Assembly: GCA_030602145.1 (NCBI GenBank)
Contig: JAUWAH010000139.1
Location: 1 to 6,592 of the forward strand
Length of the DNA stretch: 6,592 nucleotides
Source: Desulfobulbus sp.
Lineage (GTDB): Bacteria > Desulfobacterota > Desulfobulbia > Desulfobulbales > Desulfobulbaceae
Direction: 5' to 3'
The stretch's first letter is position 1; every line of letters starts with the position of its first letter. The notes beneath the pieces were generated by a model that ran no database searches, was not told the DNA's origin, and worked only from the letters and a program-made list of their open reading frames with translations. Made by a program: the position numbers and the translations under genes. Shown here in pieces: positions 1 through 5,942 of the stretch.

Positions 1-571
1 TGGTCAGCGGCAGGCTTTCTTTTTTCATCAGGGTAAAGATCACCGACATGGAGATCAGGGAGACCGGGAAGCTGAAACCGAGGAAGAAGGTGTCAAGTTT
101 GAGTTTTTCGATGGTGAACCAGTGCAGGTACACCGAGTTGAGGATTACCGGACTGGAGAGGGCCAATCCCAGGGAGAGGCAGAGCAGGGCGGCCTGATGG
201 AACTTGCGCGGTACCGGTTCCCGGCGGGAGAAGAGGGCGCGGGGAAAACGGCTGCCGAAATGATCGACGCGGACCGCCTCCACCAGATACGCCAGGGCCA
301 GGGGGATGACCATGGCCACCGCGTACCAGTGGAGAAAGGCGCTGACGGCGAAAGCCACGGCCAGCACCAGGAAGCACAACCCCCGACGGGTCAGGGTGTG
401 GGCCCCCTCGGTGAAGTAGACCAGGATGGTGCCGCCGCTGCACAGGTTGAAGAGGAAGATATGCAGCCGCTCGAAGTTGAGCACCGCCGGAGGCACCAGG
501 TGATGCATAAATCCGCAGGCCAGGGCGGTGGTCATCATGACCAGAAGAATGGCTTTGAAGGGCCGACTCAC
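1..571 (-). CDS. Polytopic membrane protein of unknown function (3' part outside window)
   Basis: I do not recognise the family. The frame is open from a GTG at 571 to the left edge, 190 codons, and the C-terminus is not in the window. The GTG is preceded by CGGAG with a 6-base gap, a fair ribosome binding site. The stop of the upstream gene lies 18 bases before it in the same frame. Hydrophobic stretches at about residues 6-24, 36-54, 64-82, 83-99, 126-147 and 160-182 suggest six or so membrane helices. A basic loop lies near 109-123 (RALFSRREPVPRK). A Phe-Asn-Leu-Cys-Ser-Gly-Gly motif sits in the second helix (41-47), and His23, His24, His37, His57, His81 and His150 lie in or near helices. 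It is the third gene of an apparent operon with two TIGR01777 dehydrogenase-like proteins, so it may act on or carry the same unknown, possibly hydrophobic compound. That link is inference from position only. The coding status is firm, the function is open. Confidence 0.8.
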   Translation of the reverse strand, partial: MSRPFKAILLVMMTTALACGFMHHLVPPAVLNFERLHIFLFNLCSGGTILVYFTEGAHTLTRRGLCFLVLAVAFAVSAFLHWYAVAMVIPLALAYLVEAVRVDHFGSRFPRALFSRREPVPRKFHQAALLCLSLGLALSSPVILNSVYLHWFTIEKLKLDTFFLGFSFPVSLISMSVIFTLMKKESLPLT

Positions 572-589
572 ATGCAGCTCCGGATGGTC

Positions 590-1969
590 TCAGGTTTGTT
601 GGCCGAGCAGGTGGCGCAGCGCCTCCTTGAGATCGGCATGGCGAAACGAATAGCCGGAGTGGAGCAGTTTGTCGACGGCCACCCGGCACCCGCCCAGTAA
701 TACCTCGGCGGCCATCTGGCCGTAAAGGGTTTTCAGGAGAGAGGCGGGAATCGGGGGAAGAGTCGGCCGGCTGAGGACCCCGGCCAGGGCGTGCATCAGT
801 TCGGCATTGGTCACCGGCTGCGGGGCGGCGATATTGACCGGCCCGGTGAGGCCCTCGCAGGTCAGGGCGTGGAGCATGGCGCCGATCATGTCGTCGATGC
901 CGATCCAACTGATGTACTGATTGCCGGACCCGAACCGGCGGGGAAAGCCGACGGGCGCCGTGGTCAGCAACCGCTGGAGGGCGCCGCCACGCGGGGTAAG
1001 CACCACGCCGATGCGCAGGAAGACCGTGCGGATGCCGGCAGCTTCCGCCGGACGGGCCGCATGTTCCCAGAGGGTGCAGACATCGGAGATGAAATCGGTG
1101 CCGGACCGGTCCTCCTCGCGCATGCAGCAGTCGAGGCAGTCGCCGTAGAATCCGACCGCCGAACCGCTGAGCAGCACCTTGGGCGGCGTGGGCAGGGCGG
1201 CCAGGGTCCGGGCGATGAGGTCGGTGCCAAGCACCCGGCTGTCGATCACCCGTTTTTTCTTGGCCGGCGTCCAGCGGCCGGCACCTATATTGTCGCCGGC
1301 CAGGTGGATGACGCCGTCAAAGGGTGGCAGGCCGGCCAGGTTGAGCTGTCCCTGTTGCGGGTCCCAGTAGATTTCCCGTTGTCCCCGATCGGGCGGCCTG
1401 CGCACCAGGGTCCAGACCTCGTGGCCGCCGGTGGTCAGCAGCGGCCGCAGGGCCGAGCCGAGCACGCCGCTGGCGCCGCTGATCAGGACCCGCAGCGGGG
1501 TGCGGCTGCACCGTTGGTGGAGGATGAGGTCGGCCGCCAGGGTGGCGTGGCGGTAGCGAAAGGTGCGCGCCAGCATCCGGTCGACCATTTTCCCGGCCTG
1601 ATCCGGCAGCAGCGGCTGGCCGGGCAGCGCGTAGTCGATCCGATCCTCCAGGATGGCGCCCTCCGGGGTGTCGGTGAATAGGTGGGTGTGGGTCCAGCGA
1701 CGAAAGGGACCGCGTTCCTGGATGTCGCGGAACAGGACGCCGGGGACGTTCTCCACATGGCGGGCATGCCAGCGGAAGGGAAAAAGCCCGGCCCGCATGG
1801 CCAGCACCGTCCGGTCGCCCGGCTCGATGCCGCCGTCGCGGTGGATAACCCGGGTGGCCTCCCAGGGCGGGATGAGTCGCTCCAGCGCTCCTGGCCGGGC
1901 GTGCCAGGCATGCAGATCGCGGGCCGTGGCCGGCAACAGCGAGGCGAAGCGGAATGACCGGTCAGCCAC
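590..1969 (-). CDS. SRPBCC domain - TIGR01777 NAD(P)-dependent epimerase fusion protein
   Basis: A two-domain protein of 459 aa. Residues 1 to about 150 fit an SRPBCC/START-like ligand-binding domain, including the Ile-Pro-Pro-Trp-Glu signature near 33-37 that is typical of these fusions. From about 158 onward it is a TIGR01777 atypical short-chain dehydrogenase (relatives: E. coli YfcH, human SDR39U1). It has the nucleotide-binding GASGVLG (165-171), HLAG (222-225), DSR (243-245), SAVGFYG (270-276) and a C-terminal DUF1731-like region (about 405-455). The family reaction is not established. Start choice: GTG at 1969 gives an 8-base overlap (GTGGCTGA) with the upstream stop and puts GAGAG 7 bases ahead. 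A TTG at 1972 is also possible (one extra residue). Odd points: the usual GYYG is GFYG, and a CLDCC cluster (278-282) follows it directly. The gene is translationally coupled to its paralogue upstream, and the membrane protein gene follows 18 bases downstream. Family call is strong, substrate unknown. Confidence 0.93.
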   Translation of the reverse strand: MADRSFRFASLLPATARDLHAWHARPGALERLIPPWEATRVIHRDGGIEPGDRTVLAMRAGLFPFRWHARHVENVPGVLFRDIQERGPFRRWTHTHLFTDTPEGAILEDRIDYALPGQPLLPDQAGKMVDRMLARTFRYRHATLAADLILHQRCSRTPLRVLISGASGVLGSALRPLLTTGGHEVWTLVRRPPDRGQREIYWDPQQGQLNLAGLPPFDGVIHLAGDNIGAGRWTPAKKKRVIDSRVLGTDLIARTLAALPTPPKVLLSGSAVGFYGDCLDCCMREEDRSGTDFISDVCTLWEHAARPAEAAGIRTVFLRIGVVLTPRGGALQRLLTTAPVGFPRRFGSGNQYISWIGIDDMIGAMLHALTCEGLTGPVNIAAPQPVTNAELMHALAGVLSRPTLPPIPASLLKTLYGQMAAEVLLGGCRVAVDKLLHSGYSFRHADLKEALRHLLGQQT

Positions 1970-2864
1970 CAACGATCTCTCGCAGGGCGGGCTGCAGTTC
2001 CGGATAGGTGAACAGAAAACCGCTGTCGGTCAAAGCCCTGGGAACGACCTTCTGTCCCTGGAGCAGCGAACGGCCGAATTCGCCCAGAGCCAGTTTCATC
2101 ACCATCGCCGGGACCGGCAGACAGGCCGGCCGGTGCAGGGCGCCACCCAGGGCCCGGGCGAACTCCTTCTGGCGGACCGACTCCGGGGCGGTGAAGTTGA
2201 AGGGGCCGCGACACTCTTCGGCACCGAGCAGGAAGAGCAGGGCATTGACCAGGTCGTCGAGGTGAATCCAGGGAAACCATTGCTGCCCGCTGCCGATGGG
2301 GCCGCCCAGGCCCAACTTAAACGGGGTGGCCATGGTGGCCATGGCCCCGCCGCCCTTGCCCAGGACCACGCCAAAGCGCATCACCACCACCCGTGCCCCC
2401 TTGTCGGCAGCCCTGTTGGCCTCGGCTTCCCAATCGCGGCAGACCCGGGCAAGGAAATCGTCACCCGGTGCGGAGGTCTCGGTTCGCTCGCCATCGTCGC
2501 CGGCGCCGTAGTACCCGGCCGCGGAGGCGCTCAGCAAGACTGCTTCGCTGCTGGCCGGCAGGGCGTCCACCAGGTTGCGGGTGGTGAGCACGCGGCTGTC
2601 GTAGATGGCTTTTTTGTAGCTCTCGGTCCACAGGTTGAAGACCGAACGGCCGGCCAAATTGATGATCCCGTCCTGTTCGGCCACCCGCTGCTGCCAGGCG
2701 CCGGGCCGGGTGGTGTCGGCCGAGATGTAGGTGAGGTGCGGATGCGGAGCCAGACGGCACCGGCTGCTGCTGCCGATGACCGTAACCTCGTGGCCCATCT
2801 CCAGGAGACGGTGACAGACTGCCGAGCCGACAAAACCGGTGCCGCCGGTGATCAGTATCTTCAT
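1962..2864 (-). CDS. TIGR01777 family NAD(P)-dependent epimerase-like protein
   Basis: A 300-aa single-domain member of the TIGR01777/SDR39U1 family of atypical short-chain dehydrogenases, probably cytosolic (no signal peptide seen). Visible motifs: the Rossmann dinucleotide-binding GGTGFVG (7-13), NLAG (69-72), YDSR (88-91), the active-site-like SASAAGYYG (112-120), FGVVLG (164-169), WIHLDD (199-204), PFNFTAP (221-227) and a DUF1731-like C-terminus (about 248-296). Length is normal for the family. The ATG at 2864 was chosen because AGGAGG lies 5 bases ahead and the Rossmann strand begins right after it. An in-frame GTG at 2909 would add 15 residues without similarity to the family. It overlaps the SRPBCC-fused paralogue by 8 bases and is probably the first gene of that operon. 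Members are often labelled 'cell division inhibitor SulA' in databases; bacterial SOS SulA is unrelated, so that label should not be used. The enzymatic reaction is unknown. Confidence 0.93.
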   Translation of the reverse strand: MKILITGGTGFVGSAVCHRLLEMGHEVTVIGSSSRCRLAPHPHLTYISADTTRPGAWQQRVAEQDGIINLAGRSVFNLWTESYKKAIYDSRVLTTRNLVDALPASSEAVLLSASAAGYYGAGDDGERTETSAPGDDFLARVCRDWEAEANRAADKGARVVVMRFGVVLGKGGGAMATMATPFKLGLGGPIGSGQQWFPWIHLDDLVNALLFLLGAEECRGPFNFTAPESVRQKEFARALGGALHRPACLPVPAMVMKLALGEFGRSLLQGQKVVPRALTDSGFLFTYPELQPALREIVGG

Positions 2865-2909
2865 GGGATCCTCCTGTTGGCTGAGGGAAAGCGGAACGTT
2901 ACTGCTCAC

Positions 2910-2937
2910 ACCATAACCATTGACGAGCGGTCGGCAA
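2910..2937 (-). promoter_or_regulatory. Weak sigma70-like promoter candidate for the TIGR01777 operon
   Basis: Reading the minus strand, TTGCCG (2937-2932) and TATGGT (2915-2910) are separated by 16 bases. Each matches the consensus at four of six positions. It lies in the 99-base gap ahead of the operon's first ATG and would give a leader of about 40 bases. The match is weak and by eye only; read-through from the RMD1-family gene is an equally good explanation of expression. Confidence 0.28.
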
Positions 2938-2972
2938 AGGAGGGCCGGCCGTCGCCGGTGGAGTCATTTGCC
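2933..2972. repeat. Imperfect inverted repeat at the end of the RMD1-family gene
   Basis: An outer pair GGCAAA (2933-2938) / TTTGCC (2967-2972) encloses an inner hairpin CCGGC (2945-2949) / GCCGG (2954-2958) with a 4-base loop. The left-hand outer arm overlaps the candidate -35 box of the next gene, and the right-hand arm runs into the stop region of the RMD1-family gene. There is no T run after it on either strand, so it is not a standard intrinsic terminator. It might slow read-through or mark a regulatory site. Confidence 0.3.
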
Positions 2973-3737
2973 GAAGAAGAGAACGATCTCGCTGGCGATC
3001 AGGATAATGATGATCCACTCCAGCATGCTCGAATGGCTGTGCTTCTGCTCGTCGGCCATCATCTCCAGCAGTTCCTGGATCACCTCCAACCGGTTCTTGA
3101 GCACCGTGGCCCGGGGGGCGATTTCCAGGTAGCGGGACAGCGCCAGGTAATAGTGTTCCAGTTCGGGGTACTCCCAGATGAACTCAGGCGTGTCGAGGAG
3201 ATTATACTGCAGGATGATGTGCGATTTTTCCAGGTAGACCCGACCACGTTCCCTGGCCAGCTTCTTTCGGGACAGGGCGATGGAGCCCTTGTTGGCCAGG
3301 GTTTCGGGGATGTACTTGGTCTTCTTGATGGTCTCCTCGATCGAGGCCTCGAAAAAGGCCAGCTTGGTCGACTGGGCCAGGGCGTGACCGAGAGACAGCA
3401 AGGTCAGTTCGGAGAGATCGTCCACCTCGATCAGGTCGTTGCGGATGCGGATACCGGCCTCGCTGCCGAGGCGGTATTCCAATTCTTCCTCGACAAAGGG
3501 TTCCAGCGGGTTGACGGCGTACTTGCGCAGTAAATCGAGCAACCGCTTTTCCGCCTCGTAGTCGTACCGGAAGAGCACGCAGACGCCGTAATCGAAGAGA
3601 AAAGCGTGGACGCCGTCGTCGGGATGGAGCACGATGACGTTGCGCATCCGGGCGGCGTACGACTGATGGGCAAGATAGTCGTAGAGGGCATCGAACTGGA
3701 AGCGCTCAGCCAGGCAAAGGGCACGGATGGTATTCAT
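2964..3737 (-). CDS. RMD1/YagE family protein (DUF155) with C-terminal membrane anchor
   Basis: A 257-aa protein matching the RMD1/YagE (DUF155) family: an N-terminal strand 'IRALCLAERF' (4-13), a mixed region with 'GVCVLFRYD' (51-59), long helices from about 125 to 235 including 'SIEETIKKTKYIPETLA' (132-148) and 'VLKNRLEVIQELLEMM' (212-227), and one membrane helix at the extreme C-terminus (about 239-255). This tail-anchored layout is shared with yeast Rmd1 and human RMND1, the latter an inner-membrane protein needed for mitochondrial translation. The bacterial role is not established. The ATG at 3737 precedes the conserved first strand directly, but no clear Shine-Dalgarno sequence stands ahead of it (CACCCCGACGCC), unlike every other gene here. 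The next internal ATG (residue 31) would delete conserved sequence. It follows the four-cysteine membrane protein gene with an 86-base gap, so co-transcription is possible but not shown. Confidence 0.9.
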   Translation of the reverse strand: MNTIRALCLAERFQFDALYDYLAHQSYAARMRNVIVLHPDDGVHAFLFDYGVCVLFRYDYEAEKRLLDLLRKYAVNPLEPFVEEELEYRLGSEAGIRIRNDLIEVDDLSELTLLSLGHALAQSTKLAFFEASIEETIKKTKYIPETLANKGSIALSRKKLARERGRVYLEKSHIILQYNLLDTPEFIWEYPELEHYYLALSRYLEIAPRATVLKNRLEVIQELLEMMADEQKHSHSSMLEWIIIILIASEIVLFFGK

Positions 3738-3764
3738 GGCGTCGGGGTGCGGCCGCCGCAGACG

Positions 3765-3805
3765 GGCAGGCGATGGGTGACTGACCGGTAGCGTACCGGC
3801 CTGCC
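3765..3805. repeat. Nested inverted repeats ahead of the RMD1-family gene
   Basis: Outer arms GGCAGGC (3765-3771) and GCCTGCC (3799-3805) form a 7-base perfect stem. Inside it, CCGGTA (3785-3790) and TACCGG (3794-3799) form a 6-base stem with a GCG loop. The two stems share base 3799. On the minus strand the structure lies 28 bases before the RMD1-family start codon, which lacks a good ribosome binding site. It could affect translation or mRNA stability. No T tract follows it, so it is not a typical terminator. Confidence 0.4.
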
Positions 3806-3823
3806 GGATAATCGGGGTCAGGG

Positions 3824-4252
3824 TTATTCGGCGCCGTTGTCGCCGTGCTTGTGCTTTAATTCCGGGTAGTACTTGTCGATGCAGTCGGGGCAGATACCGT
3901 GGATGAATTCCTTGTCGGCGCGGTCCTTGACGAACTGTTTGATATCGTTCCAGAAGGCGGAATCCATCCGGATCTTCTTGCAGGAGGCGCACACCGGCAG
4001 GATGGCCTCCAGGTAGCTGATTCGGGTCAGCAGGTTGTAGGTGTAGCGGATGATGACCGCGCCGATGATGCCGATGACGATGCTTTCAAAGAGGGCTTCG
4101 CGCCAGTTGATCGGCGTCGAGGGGGCGCCGAGAAACAGGTAGGGGATGTCGAAGACTTCGTTGATCCAGGTGATTGCTGCCATGAAGAACACGGCGATGG
4201 CTTCATACCAGACGACTTTCTTGGCGATCAGGTTTGCCTGGAGCTTCTCCAT
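3824..4252 (-). CDS. Membrane-anchored protein with a CxxC...CxxC cytosolic module
   Basis: A 142-aa protein. Two membrane helices are visible at about 15-34 and 56-74. They are followed by a predicted soluble module beginning 'ILPVCASCKKIR' (84-95) and ending 'HGICPDC' (118-124), with Cys88, Cys91, Cys121 and Cys124, then a hydrophilic tail (KHKHGDNGAE). I recognise this module as the short segment often found at the C-terminal end of PAS, histidine kinase and response-regulator proteins of Desulfobacterota, where two CxxC pairs about 30 residues apart suggest a bound metal such as zinc. Here it is tethered to the membrane with no PAS, kinase or receiver domain. The ATG at 4252 has GAGGAG 4 bases ahead and starts just before the first helix. 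The frame stays open upstream, but the added residues look non-coding. Likely a small membrane sensor or adaptor; the function is inferred and uncertain. Confidence 0.85.
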   Translation of the reverse strand: MEKLQANLIAKKVVWYEAIAVFFMAAITWINEVFDIPYLFLGAPSTPINWREALFESIVIGIIGAVIIRYTYNLLTRISYLEAILPVCASCKKIRMDSAFWNDIKQFVKDRADKEFIHGICPDCIDKYYPELKHKHGDNGAE

Positions 4253-4344
4253 GCTACTCCTCTCAAGCGGACTCTCGCCGACGACCCGGGCACCCTGAAA
4301 ATGGCGGACAGGGGCGATCAGCGGAGAGTGTGTGATTTGTTCCA

Positions 4345-4366
4345 GCCTGTAATCGCAGGCATCATA
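4345..4366 (-). promoter_or_regulatory. Possible -10 box followed by an inverted repeat, inside a 223-base gap
   Basis: On the minus strand TATGAT (4366-4361), five of six to the -10 consensus, is followed at once by GCCTG (4360-4356) and CAGGC (4349-4345), a 5-base stem with a 6-base loop. A repressor site at a transcription start could look like this. No convincing -35 box is found 16-18 bases upstream. The rest of the gap 4253-4475, between the 80-aa gene and the four-cysteine gene, shows no recognisable gene or terminator. Confidence 0.25.
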
Positions 4367-4475
4367 CCGCGTTTGTCCCCGGATGCACAGGGAAAAGCAG
4401 GCGCCCTCATCTCCTTGTCGGGTGTTCGCGCCGACTGGGATTGCGGTCCGGTGGCCGGCCGGCTTGGGTGGGTGC

Positions 4476-4718
4476 TCATCCATCCACATGGCTGATGACG
4501 ATGCGGGGCTCGTCCAGGGGGACGACCTCGGGGGTGATCCGCCGCAACTCCTCGACGTTCCAGTTGCCGTTGTCGGCCAGAAGGGCCAGGGCCGCCTCGA
4601 TGGACGGCGCCAGCACGGTGACATCGGCCTGGAGATAGCTGGCCCTGTGGATGTGGGGTTCGTCGAGCATGGACCAACTGGAAAAGTGTTTGCTGTGTCG
4701 CCAGATGTACAGATGCAT
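4476..4718 (-). CDS. Small conserved-looking protein of unknown function (80 aa)
   Basis: I do not recognise a named family. The 80-residue protein has a histidine- and aromatic-rich N-terminus 'MHLYIWRHSKHFSSWSML' with His2, His9, His11, His22 and His24, then a predicted strand 'DVTVLAPS' (32-39), a helix 'IEAALALLADN' (40-50), 'WNVEELRRI' (53-61) and a final strand 'PRIVISHV' (71-78). This gives a compact alpha/beta pattern without cysteines, membrane segments or a signal peptide. The ATG at 4718 is preceded by GGAGAG at a 5-base gap, a good ribosome binding site, and codon use matches the neighbours. I judge it real because the start signal is strong and the sequence has the regular strand-helix pattern of a folded protein, while the long upstream extension of the frame looks non-coding. 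It faces panE across a 262-base divergent region and is the first of the minus-strand genes. Confidence 0.75.
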   Translation of the reverse strand: MHLYIWRHSKHFSSWSMLDEPHIHRASYLQADVTVLAPSIEAALALLADNGNWNVEELRRITPEVVPLDEPRIVISHVDG

Positions 4719-4804
4719 GGGGTCTCTCCGATGAGGTGGACGGTCGCCCATCCGGCAGCGGCTGCACACCCTGCCGTTCAGGACGGTTCGAGCCGGCTTC
4801 GGCG

Positions 4805-4832
4805 TTGATCTTTTCGGTCGATGGTTTATAAC
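4805..4832 (+). promoter_or_regulatory. sigma70-like promoter for panE-panB
   Basis: TTGATC (4805-4810) and TATAAC (4827-4832) are separated by 16 bases. The -10 matches at five of six positions and the -35 at four. The expected transcript start near 4839 leaves a leader of about 140 bases before the panE ATG. The -10 lies within an approximate dyad, GGTTTATAACC (4823-4833), whose other strand reads TATAAA (4830-4825), a possible -10 for the divergent 80-aa gene. No good -35 supports that second promoter. Confidence 0.42.
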
Positions 4833-4871
4833 CAGCATGGCTGGACCACATTGGACGACATTGGCCGGCCA
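4832..4871. repeat. Hairpin, 10-base tandem repeat and palindrome at the panE transcription start
   Basis: Three motifs lie end to end. CCAGC (4832-4836) and GCTGG (4840-4844) form a hairpin with loop ATG. ACCACATTGG (4845-4854) is followed directly by ACGACATTGG (4855-4864), identical at nine of ten positions. TGGCCGGCCA (4862-4871) is a perfect palindrome. They start at the end of the candidate -10 box and run through the start of the leader. A 10-base period would put both copies on the same face of the helix, as in an operator, but no known regulator site is recognised. Confidence 0.5.
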
Positions 4872-4980
4872 CAACGGGCAATGAACGGTCTGCGCTCCGG
4901 CATGGCGCCGGCCGGAACCAAGGTCGTGCAGAGAAAACCGAGGTCAGGGCGGCGGCACGGTCGCACCGAAGGGAGGGAGC

Positions 4981-5942
4981 ATGGAGACAGTGATCATCGG
5001 CACCGGCGCCATGGGCGGTCTGTTCGGTGCCCTGCTGGCCCCGCATGCCTCGGTCCGCCTGCTCACCACCAATCGGGAACACGCCCGCGTCCTCGACCGG
5101 GACGGCCTCACCCTGGTCGGCATGGACGGTACTTCGCATCGCCTCGGTCTGCCGGTCCTGACCGATCCGGCATCGTACAGCCGGCGGGCCGACCTGATCC
5201 TTGTCTGCACCAAGACCCGGTCCACCGGGGAAGCGGCAGCCACCGCCCGGATGCTTGTTGCCGACGACGGCTTGGTGCTCACCCTGCAAAACGGCCTGGG
5301 CAACCTGGAGCGGATCGCGGCCCAAGTCGGCGCCGAACGGGCTGCGGCCGGCATCACCGCCCAGGCGGCCACCCTGCTGGCCCCGGGAACCATCCGCCAT
5401 GCCGGCAGCGGGCCGACCGTGCTCGGCATCGGTCCCGGTCAGGCCGAACGGATCGCCTTGGTGGCGGCCCTGTTCAACCGGGCGGGGATCGAAACCTCCA
5501 CCAGCGACGAGGTGGATGGCTTGCTCTGGTCCAAGCTGATCGTCAATGTGGGCATCAATGCGCTCGCCGCCCTCCTGCGGGTACCCAACGGCGTGCTCGC
5601 CGACAGCGCCGAATGCGCCGGCCTGATGGCCGAGGCCGTGGCCGAGGCGGTGGCCGTGGCCCGCGCCCTGCACATCCCGGTGGACGAGGCAGGCGCCTTC
5701 GACCGGGTCCTCCGGGTCTGCACGCTCACCGCCACCAACCGGGCCTCCATGCTCCAGGATGTCCTCCGGCCCGCGCCCACCGAGATCGACAGCATCAACG
5801 GCGCCGTCGTCGCCAAGGGCCGGGAAGTCGGCGTCGCCACCCCGGTCAACCTGATGCTCACCCGCCTGGTCAAGGCCCTGGAGGCCACCGCCGCCCACCG
5901 GATTGAACCGCTGTCCGCAGCCACCTCTTCCCAGGAGACCCC

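Noticed and set aside
93..908. A 271-codon minus-strand frame over the membrane protein gene and the end of the fusion gene
   Set aside because: The other minus-strand frame here encodes hydrophobic helices with a good start signal, while this one is Pro/Arg/Gly-rich and overlaps both real genes.
791..1681. A 296-codon plus-strand frame opposite the SRPBCC-TIGR01777 gene
   Set aside because: The composition is that of a shadow frame (many Gly, Ala, Asp, Gln and Arg) and there is no family motif.
1962..2864. Labelling the TIGR01777 proteins as cell division inhibitor SulA
   Set aside because: They are short-chain dehydrogenase-fold proteins with a nucleotide-binding motif. The SOS inhibitor SulA is an unrelated small protein; the label comes from a naming error in databases.
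2933..2972. Intrinsic terminator after the RMD1-family gene
   Set aside because: Stems can be drawn, but there is no T run after them on either strand, so they were kept only as an inverted repeat.
1653..3533. A 626-codon open frame on the plus strand across both TIGR01777 genes and most of the RMD1-family gene
   Set aside because: It is antisense to three well-supported genes, its translation is rich in Gly, Arg, Gln and His with no recognisable domain, and it has no ribosome binding site. GC-rich codon use leaves antisense frames open.
4253..4475. N-terminal extension of the four-cysteine membrane protein through the open frame upstream
   Set aside because: The added residues show no fold or family signal, and GAGGAG sits 4 bases before the ATG at 4252, just ahead of the first membrane helix.
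4318..5898. A 526-codon open frame on the minus strand across panE and the intergenic regions
   Set aside because: It is antisense to panE, whose motifs are unambiguous; the translation is low in complexity, and it also crosses the 80-aa gene in another frame.
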